From NCBI RefSeq assembly GCF_007830035.1, contig NZ_VLKN01000003.1, positions 62,001 to 126,000 on the forward strand: a DNA stretch of 64,000 nucleotides, read 5' to 3'. Shown here in pieces: positions 7,644 to 16,523 of the stretch (within the stretch, counting starts at the first letter, position 1; each line of letters opens with the position of its first letter). Below the pieces are notes generated by a model that ran no database searches, was not told the DNA's origin, and was given only the letters and a program-made list of their open reading frames with translations. This DNA comes from Luteimonas cucumeris. GTDB taxonomy: Bacteria > Pseudomonadota > Gammaproteobacteria > Xanthomonadales > Xanthomonadaceae. Both the position numbers and the translations under genes were made by a program.

Positions 7644-8153
7644 TCAATACCGCCCGTCGCCCCAGCCCCAGCCCCACCACGGCCAGGGCCGGCGCTGATA
7701 GGGGTAGCGCGGATCCTGGTGCGGCGCCGGTGGCCACAGGTGGATCGAGTCGGCGACGACGCGTGGCCGGTCGTAGCTGAAAGTGCCCGGTGGCGGTGCT
7801 TCGAAACCGTCGAGGCGGCCGATCACGGTCAGCTCACGGTTCTTCAGGAACACCGCCGGATCGTAATAACCCGCCGTGCAGGCGACGAAGCGGCCGCTGC
7901 CATCCTCGGTCATGTGGCGCGGCCGGCCGTAGACCGACAGTTCGCTGCCGATCACCTCGAAACAGGTGCGATCGCCAAGCGGCCGCGTGGCGACGATGCG
8001 TCCGCCCCAGCGTACCGGCAGGCCGGGTCGCCCGACTTCGCGTGCCTGGGCGGGCGTGATCTGGATGACATCGCCCTGCAGTTGCGGAGGCACGGTCATG
8101 CAGGCACCGCTCAGGCCGGCGAGTGCGGCGATGGCAAGGATGCGCAATTTCAT
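7644..8153 (-). CDS. Slp-family outer-membrane lipoprotein
   Basis: A 169-aa protein with a short signal peptide (KLRILAIAALAGLSGAC). The lipobox is slightly off consensus because Ser, not Leu, is at -3. The mature part starts MTVPPQLQGD and has the Slp-like beta pattern VRWGGRIVATRPL, FEVIGSELS and LTVIGRLDGF. The C-terminus is rich in Trp, Gly, Pro and Tyr. Slp lipoproteins sit in the outer membrane and are starvation-linked in E. coli. It follows tgpA by 28 bases on the same strand and is the last gene of that cluster. Start chosen at the Met that begins the signal peptide. Confidence 0.82.
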   Translation of the reverse strand: MKLRILAIAALAGLSGACMTVPPQLQGDVIQITPAQAREVGRPGLPVRWGGRIVATRPLGDRTCFEVIGSELSVYGRPRHMTEDGSGRFVACTAGYYDPAVFLKNRELTVIGRLDGFEAPPPGTFSYDRPRVVADSIHLWPPAPHQDPRYPYQRRPWPWWGWGWGDGRY

Positions 8154-8181
8154 CGGGCGTTCCCTCGGACTGGCGGCCGGA

Positions 8182-10113
8182 TCAGGGACGATGCGCCCGC
8201 AGGGCACGGATCAGGTCGCGGCGCTGCTGGCGGTCGTCGTCGACAGCGTAGCGCGATCGCGTGAAGCGCAGGGCAAGGGCGCGCAATGCCGCGCCGTCGC
8301 CGGGCCGTTGCCGGGCAACGCGTTCGGCCCAGTCATGCGCCGGTTCGTGCGGCTCGCGCTGCAGGTGATGGCGGGAGTAACGTTCGCCGAGCCGATGCCA
8401 GGCGCGCAGCAGCGGGTCGCGCTCGCGTTCGCGGTGGGCGATCAGCCAGGCCATCCAGCCCAGCGCCAGCGCCGCCAGCAGCGCGAACATCGCCGCCAGG
8501 TCCCAGCCGCTGAGCCGGTCGATGCCGAACGCCTGCAACATTTGCTGCTGGCGCGTCGCGTCGAAGCCGAGCACGAAATCGTTCCAGCCGCGCCGCAGCC
8601 AGTCGCCGGTGTTCCATACCGGACGCAGTCCGGCGAACTCGCCGAACACGCCTGGCGCGCGGTCGTCGAGCGTGTCGTAGATGCGCTCAGGCGCGACCGC
8701 CGCGGTCGGATCGACGCGCACCCAGCCGCGCCCAGGCAGCCACACTTCCGCCCAGGCGTGCGCATCCATGCGCCGCACCACCCAGTAGTCGCCGAGCGGA
8801 TTGCGATAGCCACCGACATAGCCGGTCACCACGCGCGCGGGAATCCTGGCTGCGCGCATCAGCACCACGAACGACGAACTGAAGTGTTCGCAGAAGCCGG
8901 CCTGCTGATCGAACAGGAATTCGTCGACCGCATGCCGTCCCAGCAGCGGCGTATCGAGCGTGTAGGCGAAGTCGGCGCGGATCCAGCGCAGTGCGCGCTG
9001 CACGATGGCGGCATCGTCGCTGCCGGCCTCGCTGCGCCACTGTCGCGCCAGCGCCAGGCTGCGCGGGTTGTAGCCATCGGGCAGATGCAGCGCCGATTGC
9101 CGCAGCAACTGTTTCAGTTGCGGTTCGAACGCCAGCGGCGGCGCCGACTGCATGCGCCAGCGGGTCAGCGTACTCAATGGTTGCGCGGCATACAGGCCGT
9201 AGTCGATCGTCAGTTCCGCGCCGTCGGGCGCGGCGATCGGCAATTCCAGCGCGACCAGCTGCCGGCGGTCGGTCGCCTCGAATTCCAGTTCGTAGTCCCA
9301 CAGCACCGGCGTGCGCCGTACATCGGCAGCGGGCAGCCCGCGCAACCAGCGCGGCTGCGACCACGTACGGCCGTCGAAGTCCCACAGCACCGGCCCGCGC
9401 CAGTACATCTGCGAAGTGTCCGGTGCGCGGCCGAAGAAACGCACGCGCATCGCCGGCGTGTCGTCGGCCATCAGGTCGACCCATTCGCCTGGGCTCATCG
9501 TGTCGGACAACCCGGGGCGGGCGAGCGCGCGTTCGGGCACGCCCCACATCGGCGAGGCCACGCGCGGAAACAACCAGAAGCCCGCCAGCGCCAATGGCAA
9601 TCCGATCGCGATCAGTCGCCATACCGAACCAATCTCGCGCCATGACGATGACGACTCCACCGGCAATCCGGATTCGGCGTCGGCGAAGCGCTGCAAGGCC
9701 AGCAATGCGAGCGTGACGCCGACCAGCGACAGCGCAAGAGACAACGGCCCCTGGTCGAGCAGGAAAGTCGCGAACGGCGCGAACAGCGCGAAGCCGACCA
9801 GGCTGCGCGCATCGCGCAGGCCCGTGGTCTCCGATGGCTTGATCGCCAGCATCGCCGCGAGCAGCGCACAACCGGTATCGCGGCCGATCGAGAAGTGCGA
9901 CATCACCAGCACGATCGCGACCACCGTCAACGCCAGCAGGAAACGCAGCCAGCCCGGCAGTGGCTGTCGCCACGACAACAGGGCCACCGAGACGGCCAGT
10001 GCCGCGATGACCGCGGCCAGCGTCGGCGGCAACTGCAGCAGCAGCGGCAATAGGCAGGCCGCTGTTGCCAGCAGCGCCCAGCGGCGCGTGGCGGCGTCAA
10101 GCAGCATCGACAT
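8182..10113 (-). CDS. tgpA: TgpA-like membrane transglutaminase (DUF3488 + transglutaminase core)
   Basis: A 643-aa inner-membrane protein. About six hydrophobic segments in residues 10-190 form the DUF3488 part. A periplasmic domain follows with the transglutaminase triad Cys408 (QAGFCEHF), His452 (DAHAWAEV) and Asp468 (VDPTAA). A last membrane segment (about residues 545-565) precedes a basic cytoplasmic tail. TgpA in Pseudomonas aeruginosa is a periplasmic transglutaminase needed for growth; the substrate is not known. It overlaps the DUF58 gene by 17 bases and forms the usual moxR-DUF58-tgpA set. Confidence 0.92.
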   Translation of the reverse strand: MSMLLDAATRRWALLATAACLLPLLLQLPPTLAAVIAALAVSVALLSWRQPLPGWLRFLLALTVVAIVLVMSHFSIGRDTGCALLAAMLAIKPSETTGLRDARSLVGFALFAPFATFLLDQGPLSLALSLVGVTLALLALQRFADAESGLPVESSSSWREIGSVWRLIAIGLPLALAGFWLFPRVASPMWGVPERALARPGLSDTMSPGEWVDLMADDTPAMRVRFFGRAPDTSQMYWRGPVLWDFDGRTWSQPRWLRGLPAADVRRTPVLWDYELEFEATDRRQLVALELPIAAPDGAELTIDYGLYAAQPLSTLTRWRMQSAPPLAFEPQLKQLLRQSALHLPDGYNPRSLALARQWRSEAGSDDAAIVQRALRWIRADFAYTLDTPLLGRHAVDEFLFDQQAGFCEHFSSSFVVLMRAARIPARVVTGYVGGYRNPLGDYWVVRRMDAHAWAEVWLPGRGWVRVDPTAAVAPERIYDTLDDRAPGVFGEFAGLRPVWNTGDWLRRGWNDFVLGFDATRQQQMLQAFGIDRLSGWDLAAMFALLAALALGWMAWLIAHRERERDPLLRAWHRLGERYSRHHLQREPHEPAHDWAERVARQRPGDGAALRALALRFTRSRYAVDDDRQQRRDLIRALRAHRP

Positions 10114-11053
10114 GCGGCAGCAAGGCCAATGCGCGCAGGCAGGCGTGGCGGTGCGTGCTGCCCTGTGCCGGTCCCAGCACGGGCTGCCCCGGCAGGCGCA
10201 ACTGGTAGCGGCGGTTTTCGCGTTCGGCCTGGTCGATCCAGTGCGCCAGGCGGCGGATGCGATGTTCGTAGGCGAGCGGGCCGAGCCGTTGCCAGTCGAG
10301 GATCACTTCCGCGCTGCGCGGTTGTTCGTATTCGCGCACCAGCAGGGTGTCGCGACGTGCGGAGGGTTTCCAGGCGACGGCGCGTTGCGGGTCGCCGCGG
10401 CGATAACTGCGCAGGTGATGGACGTCATCGCCGGCCGGATTGAGGCGCGCCACGCCGCTGTCGCTGACGTCGGTCGGCAGTGGCGGCCCGTGCGTTTCCG
10501 GCGCCGGGTAGACCAGCAGCGCCTGTTCGGGCCAGACCCAAGCCCATGCCGTCGCCAGTCCCAGCGGGCGCAGGGTGGAGATGCGGATGCGGTCCAGGTC
10601 CAGCCAGCCGCGGCGTTCGGTGGGCAGCGACAGCGCCGCTTCGCTGCCCTGGTCCAGCGACAGCATCGCGGTCGCGTCCTCGTAGCCGACTTTCAGTCCG
10701 CGACGCAGGCGCAGGTCGCGCGCGCTGGCGCGCAATCGCAGCGACAGGAATTCGCCTGCCGGCACGGGCTCGGCCGACACGGTGTCGATCACCAGCCCGG
10801 ACAACTGCAGGTGCGCGGTGATCAGGCTGGCCATCGCCGTGCCTGCCAGCAGCAACGCCAGCAGCAGCGCGGGATTGTTGTTGTAGTTCAGTGCGCCCAG
10901 GCCCATGGCGAAAACCAGCACCGCGAAGAACAGACCGAAGCGGGTCGGCAGCACGTAGACGCGTTGACGGCCGAGCGCGACTGGCAGCGTTTCCGGCGCG
11001 CGCGGACGCGTCCAGACTTCTGCCATCCTGCGGAGTCGATCGAAGCGGGTCAT
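10097..11053 (-). CDS. DUF58 domain protein
   Basis: A 318-aa protein with two hydrophobic segments near residues 40-85 (GLFFAVLVFAMGLGALN and ALLLALLLAGTAMASLI), then a beta-rich region. The DUF58 signature GDDVHHLRSYRRGDPQRAVAWK is followed by LLVREYEQ. DUF58 proteins are nearly always paired with MoxR ATPases and are proposed clients or partners of them. The start at 11053 was chosen over a longer, arginine-rich frame that overlaps moxR. The 3' end overlaps tgpA by 17 bases. Confidence 0.9.
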   Translation of the reverse strand: MTRFDRLRRMAEVWTRPRAPETLPVALGRQRVYVLPTRFGLFFAVLVFAMGLGALNYNNNPALLLALLLAGTAMASLITAHLQLSGLVIDTVSAEPVPAGEFLSLRLRASARDLRLRRGLKVGYEDATAMLSLDQGSEAALSLPTERRGWLDLDRIRISTLRPLGLATAWAWVWPEQALLVYPAPETHGPPLPTDVSDSGVARLNPAGDDVHHLRSYRRGDPQRAVAWKPSARRDTLLVREYEQPRSAEVILDWQRLGPLAYEHRIRRLAHWIDQAERENRRYQLRLPGQPVLGPAQGSTHRHACLRALALLPHVDAA

Positions 11054-11081
11054 GGGCAAGACGGATCTGACTTCCCGCCGT

Positions 11082-12035
11082 TCAATCGACCGGCACCGCC
11101 AGCAGGATCGATTTCGCCAGTGCGGAACCGTTGCCGGCTTCGGCTTCTGCGACCAGCCGGTGCGCGGCGATCGGCGCGAACAGTGCCTGCACGTCCTCGG
11201 GCAGCACATGGTTGCGGCCGAGCAGCAGCGCGTATGCACGCGCCGCGCGCAGCAACGCCAGTCCGGCGCGCGGGGACAGGCCGACGCGCACGCCCGGATG
11301 CTGGCGGCTGCGCGTCAGCAGGGCGTGCACGTAGCCGATCAGCGCCTCGCTGGCGTGCACGGCTTCGACCGCGCGTCGCAGTTGCAATACGTCGTCGGCG
11401 CTCAGCAGCGGCCGTGCCTGCGCGATCAGTTCGCGGCGATCGACCCCGGTCAGCAGGGTGCGTTCGGCTTCGGCGCCCGGATAGCCGAGCGTCAGCCGCA
11501 GCAGGAAGCGGTCGAGCTGCGAGTCCGGCAGCGGATAGGTGCCGGCCAGGTCGACCGGGTTCTGCGTGGCGATCACGAAGAATGGCTGCGGCAGCGGATG
11601 CGTGTTGCCATCGACGGTGACCTGGTGCTCGGCCATCGCTTCCAGCAGCGCGCTTTGCGTGCGCGGCGGCGCGCGGTTGATCTCGTCGGCGAGCACGATG
11701 TTGGCGAACACCGGGCCGGCGTGGAATTCGAAGCGCCGTGCCTGTGCGTCGTAGACCGAGACGCCGATGATGTCGGCCGGCAGCAGGTCGGAGGTGAACT
11801 GCAGGCGCTGGAAGCCGAGCCCCAGCGTCGCGGCCAGTGCATGCGCCAGCGTGGTCTTGCCCAGGCCCGGCAGGTCCTCGATCAGCAGGTGGCCATCGGA
11901 CAGCAATGCGACGAAGGCCAGTCGCACTTCCTGCGCCTTGCCGAGCACCAGCGAATTGACCTGCGCCTGGGCGCGCTTGAGCGACTCGCGCAACGGGTCG
12001 GTTAGCATGTTCGTGGTTTGGGGCAGTGCCGACAT
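11082..12035 (-). CDS. MoxR-family AAA ATPase
   Basis: A 317-aa AAA+ ATPase of the MoxR class, chaperone-like factors that assemble or activate protein complexes. Walker A EDLPGLGKTT is at 53-62, Walker B DEIN at 117-120, then ATQNP (sensor 1), and a C-terminal lid with SPRAGLALLRAARA. The start at 12035 is preceded by a GAGG ribosome site. It leads the moxR-DUF58-tgpA-slp cluster and diverges from the glycosyltransferase at 12081 with only 45 bases between, so both promoters must overlap there. Confidence 0.93.
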   Translation of the reverse strand: MSALPQTTNMLTDPLRESLKRAQAQVNSLVLGKAQEVRLAFVALLSDGHLLIEDLPGLGKTTLAHALAATLGLGFQRLQFTSDLLPADIIGVSVYDAQARRFEFHAGPVFANIVLADEINRAPPRTQSALLEAMAEHQVTVDGNTHPLPQPFFVIATQNPVDLAGTYPLPDSQLDRFLLRLTLGYPGAEAERTLLTGVDRRELIAQARPLLSADDVLQLRRAVEAVHASEALIGYVHALLTRSRQHPGVRVGLSPRAGLALLRAARAYALLLGRNHVLPEDVQALFAPIAAHRLVAEAEAGNGSALAKSILLAVPVD

Positions 12036-12080
12036 GCGCGCCTCGGAGTGGTTTTCGTCAGTGTAGCGGGGCGCGGACAG

Positions 12081-13940
12081 ATGCGGGGACGCGACTACGG
12101 ACAAAGGTCACGGGACGTATTCGTCGCGCTGTGGCTGGGTGTGACGGCGATCAAGTGCGTGCTCGCCGCGCGCCTGCCGTTGTTCGTCGACGAAGCGTTT
12201 TACTGGCAGGAAGGCCAGCATCTGGCCGCGGCCTATTCGGACCTGCCCGGACTCACCGCGTGGCTGGCGCGCATCGGTGTCGGCGTCGGCGGCGAACATG
12301 CCTGGGCCTTGCGCACGCCGTTCCTGCTGCTCGCCGCGTTGCTGCCATGGGGCGTGGCCCGGCTGGCCACGCGCGAATTCGGTGCGGCGATCGGTTGGCA
12401 GGCCGCCACGTTGACCCTGCTGCTGCCGCTGGCCGGCACGCTCGGCGTACTGGCGCTGCCGGACGTGCCGATGGCGCTGGCGACCGTGCTGTGCCTGGAC
12501 GCGGGCGCGCGATTGCTGCGTCGCGTCGATGCCAAGGCGGTGCTCGAGCTCGCCTCCGGGCTGATGCTGGGCGCGCTCAGTCATTATCGTTTCGCTGCGG
12601 TGATCGGCATCGGTGCTCTGGTGCTGCTGTCGCTGCCGGAAGGCCGTCGCGTGCTGCGCGATGCGCGGGTCTGGGTTGCACTGATGATCGGCGTGCTGGC
12701 CTGGTGGCCGCTGATGGCGTGGAATTTCGACAATGCCGATGCCGGCCTGCGCTTCCAACTGGTCGATCGCCATCCGTGGACACTGCATTGGGACGGCCTG
12801 TGGTTCGTGCTGGTGCAGACGCTGCTGGTCACGCCGTTGCTGCTGGTGGCGATGGCGTTGGCGGCGTGGCGCGGCCTGCGCGACCGGTCGCCGGTAGTGC
12901 GCTACCTCGCGTCGTGCGGGAGCGGGCTGGTGCTGGGTTTCTTCGTGCTGGGCTTCTTCGCCGACAACGAGCGCGTCAGCTTCCATTGGCCATTGCCCGG
13001 CTACCTGGCCCTGCTGCCGCTGGTGCCCGCGGTGTTGGCGGGCTGGTCGCGCGGATGGCGCAATGCCACCTGGGGCCTGCTGGCCGCGGCGCTGGCAACG
13101 GCGCTGCTGTATTACGCGGCGGTGTCGGTGCCTGCGGTGCGCGCGCAGGCGGCGTACCGGAAATGGTATCCGGCCAATTTCGCCGGTTGGGATGAAGTCG
13201 CCGAAGCGGTGCGCGGCCAGCTCGCCAAGATGCCGCCGGGTACGCGCCTGGTCGCCGACAACTTCAAGCTGGGCGCCGAACTCGGTTTCGCATTGGACGA
13301 CGCACGCATCGCGGTGCTCGATCATCCACTCAACCACCGCCATGGCCGCGCGCCGCAGTTGCGGTTGTGGCGGCTGGAAGAGGCTGCGCCGCGCGCTGCC
13401 GATGACGCCCCGGTCCTGCTGGTGGTCGGCGCTGCCGATCTGAAATACAGGCAACTGCTGGACCACTACCACGCCTTGTGCGCGCAGTTCGGGCCGTTGC
13501 CGCCGCCGACCACGGTCAACATCGATCATGGCGCGCAGCGATTCCTGATGTTCGACCTGTCCACGCCGGCACGCGACGGCGCCTGCACGACGCCGGCGAT
13601 GGCCTGGATCGATATGCCTGCGCCGGGTGCGACGGTCGGACGCCAGTTCGATGTCGCCGGCTGGGCGTTCAAGGACGGTGTCGGCATCGTGCGGGTGGAG
13701 GTGACCCTCGACGACATGCCGGTGGCCACGGCACGTTATGGCAAGGCCCTGCCGCACGTCGCCGAATTCTGGAAGATTTCCACCGACCCCACGCATCCGC
13801 GCGTGGGCTTCGAGGCCCGCATCAATCTGCCGCCGGGCAGCGACGGCCTGCACTGGCTGGGGCTGACCCTGCACGGCAATGACGGCAGCGTCGAGCAGTG
13901 GCCGCAGCAACGGCTGCAGGTGGCGGGAGCTGGCGACTGA
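12081..13940 (+). CDS. Glycosyltransferase family 39 membrane protein
   Basis: A 619-aa polyprenyl-phosphate-sugar-dependent glycosyltransferase of the ArnT/PMT fold. The first loop has the catalytic-type acidic motif LFVDEAFYWQEGQHL (Asp-Glu) and is followed by about 10-12 hydrophobic segments up to residue 350. A periplasmic region with a beta-sandwich end (FDVAGWAFKDGVGIVRVEV, about 515-610) follows. Such enzymes decorate lipid A, LPS or protein in the periplasm; the acceptor is not predictable here. Its 5' end nearly touches the divergent moxR gene. Confidence 0.85.
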   Translation: MRGRDYGQRSRDVFVALWLGVTAIKCVLAARLPLFVDEAFYWQEGQHLAAAYSDLPGLTAWLARIGVGVGGEHAWALRTPFLLLAALLPWGVARLATREFGAAIGWQAATLTLLLPLAGTLGVLALPDVPMALATVLCLDAGARLLRRVDAKAVLELASGLMLGALSHYRFAAVIGIGALVLLSLPEGRRVLRDARVWVALMIGVLAWWPLMAWNFDNADAGLRFQLVDRHPWTLHWDGLWFVLVQTLLVTPLLLVAMALAAWRGLRDRSPVVRYLASCGSGLVLGFFVLGFFADNERVSFHWPLPGYLALLPLVPAVLAGWSRGWRNATWGLLAAALATALLYYAAVSVPAVRAQAAYRKWYPANFAGWDEVAEAVRGQLAKMPPGTRLVADNFKLGAELGFALDDARIAVLDHPLNHRHGRAPQLRLWRLEEAAPRAADDAPVLLVVGAADLKYRQLLDHYHALCAQFGPLPPPTTVNIDHGAQRFLMFDLSTPARDGACTTPAMAWIDMPAPGATVGRQFDVAGWAFKDGVGIVRVEVTLDDMPVATARYGKALPHVAEFWKISTDPTHPRVGFEARINLPPGSDGLHWLGLTLHGNDGSVEQWPQQRLQVAGAGD

Positions 13941-13951
13941 GCAACTGGACT

Positions 13952-14671
13952 TCAGTCGCGTTCGGCGATCAGCACCGGACGGGCGTGGCCGAAAAGCGAT
14001 TGCGGCGGTGTCCACAGGCGGGCGACACGGAAACCGGCATCGAGCACGCGCTCGATGATGTCGTTGCCGTAATCGCGATAGACCAGCACCTTGCCGGGGC
14101 CCTTCAGGCGATCGCCATGGTAGGTCGGCGACAGCAGGTGTTCGACCTGTTTCCCGTCGCGACGCGCGCGTTCCCGCGTGATCTGCTGGCCCGTCAGCGG
14201 CACCGTGAGCAGCAGGCGTCCGCCCGGGCGCAGCACGCGATGCAGTTCGCGCAGCCCGGCGCGATCGTCGGGCACGTGTTCGAACACTTCGGTCGAGGTG
14301 CACAGGTCGAAGCTGCGATCGGCGAAGCTCAGGCTTTGCACGTCTTCGCACCGAATGCCGTCGCGGCTGCGGCCGGGGGCGACGCCTTCCAGGTATTCGC
14401 TGGTCGTCACGCTACGGCAATGGCGCCGCAGGTGGCGCAGCAATGCGCCGGTGGTGGAAAGTTCGTAGGCATCGAGCCTGGCAAGCGGGCCGGCATGGCT
14501 TGCCAGCGCCTGGATCAGCGACAGGTGCACCGGCGTGCCGCGGCAGCGCACGCAACGGACCTGCATCTCGTCGTCGGACAGCTGCAGCAGCAGCGACGGC
14601 CCGCAGCCGGGGCAGCGGAATGGCCGCAGCCGCAGGCCGGGGCGGCGGAGGTCGGACTGGACCGCGTTCAC
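13952..14671 (-). CDS. Class I SAM-dependent methyltransferase with N-terminal zinc ribbon
   Basis: A 239-aa protein from a GTG start at 14671. The N-terminus has Cys20-x2-Cys23 and Cys40-x2-Cys43, a zinc-ribbon pattern, then a Rossmann methyltransferase region with SFDLCTSTEVFEHVPDD and LHRVLRPGGRLLLTVPL. The Gly-rich SAM loop (motif I) is not evident before TTSEYLEG, which is unusual. The start overlaps the maf stop as GTGA (14671-14668), so it is likely translated by coupling to maf. No substrate can be named. Confidence 0.75.
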   Translation of the reverse strand: MNAVQSDLRRPGLRLRPFRCPGCGPSLLLQLSDDEMQVRCVRCRGTPVHLSLIQALASHAGPLARLDAYELSTTGALLRHLRRHCRSVTTSEYLEGVAPGRSRDGIRCEDVQSLSFADRSFDLCTSTEVFEHVPDDRAGLRELHRVLRPGGRLLLTVPLTGQQITRERARRDGKQVEHLLSPTYHGDRLKGPGKVLVYRDYGNDIIERVLDAGFRVARLWTPPQSLFGHARPVLIAERD

Positions 14672-15237
14672 GGCAATGCGAAGCCGGCTTCGCGCAGCAG
14701 TCGTGCCGTGGCGATCAGGGGCAGGCCGATCAGCGCGGTTGGATCCTGCGATTCGATCGCATCGAACAGCGCGATCCCGAATCCTTCCGACTTGAAGCTG
14801 CCGGCGCAATCGAAAGGCTGTTCGGCATCGATATAACGCGCGATCTCGTCCGCCTGCAGGTTGCGGAAGCGAACGACGGTGATATCCAGTGCCTGCAGTC
14901 GCACCTCATCACGGTGCAGCGACAACGCGGTCGAGAAGCGTATCGCGCGTCCCGACATCGCCACCAGCTGGGCGATGGCGTTGTCGCGCGTGCCGGGCTT
15001 GCCCAGCGCCCGGCCATCGAGTTCGGCCACCTGGTCAGAGCCGATCACCCACGCCGCGGGTTCGCGTCGCGCGATGGCGGCCGCCTTGGCGTCGGCGAGG
15101 CGTCGCGCGGTCTGCGGCGGGGTTTCGCCGGGCAGGACGGTTTCGTCGACCTCCGGTCGCGCGGTTTCGAACGGCAGCCGCAGCCGCGCCAGCAACTCGC
15201 GCCGGTATGGTGACGTCGAGGCCAGGATCAGGCGCAT
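14668..15237 (-). CDS. Maf-family nucleotide pyrophosphatase (YceF type)
   Basis: A 189-aa house-cleaning pyrophosphatase. The N-terminus MRLILASTSPYRRELL is the Maf nucleotide-binding signature, with the PEVDETVLPGE, IGSDQVAELDGR, LGKPG and SFKSEGFG blocks behind it. The arginine and spacing pattern fits YceF, which hydrolyses 7-methyl-GTP, rather than the dTTP/UTP type. YceF is a neighbour of yceD-rpmF-fabH in E. coli too, and here it lies just across the divergent gap from yceD. Confidence 0.9.
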   Translation of the reverse strand: MRLILASTSPYRRELLARLRLPFETARPEVDETVLPGETPPQTARRLADAKAAAIARREPAAWVIGSDQVAELDGRALGKPGTRDNAIAQLVAMSGRAIRFSTALSLHRDEVRLQALDITVVRFRNLQADEIARYIDAEQPFDCAGSFKSEGFGIALFDAIESQDPTALIGLPLIATARLLREAGFALP

Positions 15238-15264
15238 CGGGACAGCTCGCATGAGGGCCGGGCG

Positions 15265-15636
15265 TCAGTTCAGGGGCGCGCGGGCACGTTCGATCTGCAG
15301 CAGTTGCTGCTCGATCCGCAGCCGCGCGGCGTCGATCGAGGCGCGTACCACGGCCAGTTCGTTCAGGCTCGCCGCCTCACTGTGCTGCTGCAGCCACAGC
15401 CGCTGTCGCAGCATCTCGCGCAGGGCGTCGCGGATCGGGTCGGGCTCATCCTCGCCGGCGACGGCCTCGATTTCGGTGCGCGCGTCGCGCAGGCGCGCTT
15501 CGAGGGCGTCCGCCGCGTCCAGCACGTCGCCCACGGCCTGCTGGCGGCGGCTGCCCTGGCTGCTACGACGGCGTACGATGAGGGCCGCGCCGGCGGCAAT
15601 CGCCGCTGCTGCCAGCAGCACTAGGGTCAGGGTCAC
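15265..15636 (-). CDS. Small single-pass membrane protein with coiled coil, unknown
   Basis: A 123-aa protein not recognised. One N-terminal hydrophobic segment (residues 2-22, rich in Ala, Leu, Val) is followed by a basic stretch VRRRSSQGSRRQQ. A long charged region that should be helical and coiled follows (AADALEARLRDARTEIEAV, then LRQRLWLQQHSEAAS). It reads as an inner-membrane anchored cytoplasmic coiled-coil protein. It ends 27 bases before maf and may be in the same unit. Divergent from yceD. Confidence 0.6.
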   Translation of the reverse strand: MTLTLVLLAAAAIAAGAALIVRRRSSQGSRRQQAVGDVLDAADALEARLRDARTEIEAVAGEDEPDPIRDALREMLRQRLWLQQHSEAASLNELAVVRASIDAARLRIEQQLLQIERARAPLN

Positions 15637-15680
15637 GTCGGGCCGGGCGGCGAAGAGTGGATCAGCAGTCTGCCGCGGCC

Positions 15681-15710
15681 GTCGGGACAGGGCAAATTCC
15701 CTGTCCCGAC
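15681..15710. promoter_or_regulatory. Perfect 12-bp palindrome in the yceD divergent promoter region
   Basis: GTCGGGACAGGG, a six-base loop CAAATT, and CCCTGTCCCGAC form a perfect inverted repeat between two divergent genes. It ends 12 bases before the -35 box at 15723. It could be an operator or a hairpin-type repeat; no second copy was noticed in this window. Confidence 0.55.
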
Positions 15711-15722
15711 ATGGGTTTGGGT

Positions 15723-15751
15723 TTGACAGGGCAGGGGCTCGAGCCTAGAAT
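15723..15751 (+). promoter_or_regulatory. Canonical sigma-70 promoter of yceD-rpmF-fab operon
   Basis: TTGACA (15723-15728), a 17-base spacer and TAGAAT (15746-15751). The expected transcript start is about 15757-15759 and the yceD ATG is at 15762, so the mRNA would be almost leaderless. Confidence 0.8.
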
Positions 15752-15761
15752 TCCGCGGCTT

Positions 15762-16277
15762 ATGTCCGCGAGTTTGCCCGAAGTACTGGACGCGTGGCGC
15801 ATGGTGGCCGCGCGGCGCGCTTTCGAGGGCCGCTTGCCGCTGGCGTCGATGGGACGCCTGCGCGACAGCCTGGTCGATGCCCAAGGCGAGGTTGCCTACA
15901 GCATCGAGTTCGGCACGGACGCGTTGCAGGTGCCCTACGTCGAGTTGCAGATCGAAGCCGCGTTGCCGCTGGAATGCCAGCGCAGCCTGCAGCGTTATCT
16001 GGAGCCGGTACGGATCGTGCAGCGGCTTGGCCTGATCCGCAATGAGGAGGACGAAGCCGGCCTGCCGCCGGGTTACGAGCCCTTGCTGATCGCCGGGCAC
16101 GGCGAATTGCGGCCCGTCGAGCTGATCGAGGACGAGTTGATCCTCGCCGTGCCGGTGGTGCCGGTGAACCCGGAATCGGCATCGGTCCAGAGTGATTGGC
16201 CCGCCGACGAAGAAGAAAAGGCGCAGGCCAGTCCGTTCGCGGCATTGGCGGCGCTGAAAGACAGGAAGGGCAACTGA
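15762..16277 (+). CDS. yceD: YceD family protein (DUF177), 23S rRNA accumulation
   Basis: A 171-aa protein of the DUF177 family, linked in E. coli and plants to 23S rRNA accumulation. The N-terminus LPEVLDAWRMVAARRAFEG matches the family pattern, and the middle has LPLECQRSLQRYLEP, where the second Cys of the family's C-x2-C is Ser. An acidic patch (VELIEDELILAVPVVPV) precedes a short tail. It precedes rpmF by 51 bases, the usual order. The start fits the family N-terminus but lies only a few bases after the predicted transcript start. Confidence 0.9.
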   Translation: MSASLPEVLDAWRMVAARRAFEGRLPLASMGRLRDSLVDAQGEVAYSIEFGTDALQVPYVELQIEAALPLECQRSLQRYLEPVRIVQRLGLIRNEEDEAGLPPGYEPLLIAGHGELRPVELIEDELILAVPVVPVNPESASVQSDWPADEEEKAQASPFAALAALKDRKGN

Positions 16278-16328
16278 TTTCCCGTTGTCCGGACGCTGAA
16301 TTCAACGATTTGTAGCTGGAGCAATACC

Positions 16329-16523
16329 ATGGCTGTGCAGAAATCCCGAGTGTCCCCCGCCCGCCGTGGCCAGCGCCGTTCGCACGACGCGCTGACCGCC
16401 AAGCAGCTTGCCACCGATCCGACCAGCGGCGAGACCCATCTGCGCCACCACGTCACCGCCGACGGTTACTACCGCGGAAAGAAGGTGGTCGAGAGCAAGA
16501 CCCGGATCGTCGAAGAAGATTGA
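16329..16523 (+). CDS. rpmF: 50S ribosomal protein L32
   Basis: A 64-aa basic ribosomal protein with the L32 signature [21 protein letters not shown] and the later [14 protein letters not shown]. It follows yceD and precedes fabH. The E. coli order has plsX between rpmF and fabH; here the 92-base gap holds no gene, so plsX is absent at this site. Confidence 0.97.
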   Translation: MAVQKSRVSPARRGQRRSHDALTAKQLATDPTSGETHLRHHVTADGYYRGKKVVESKTRIVEED

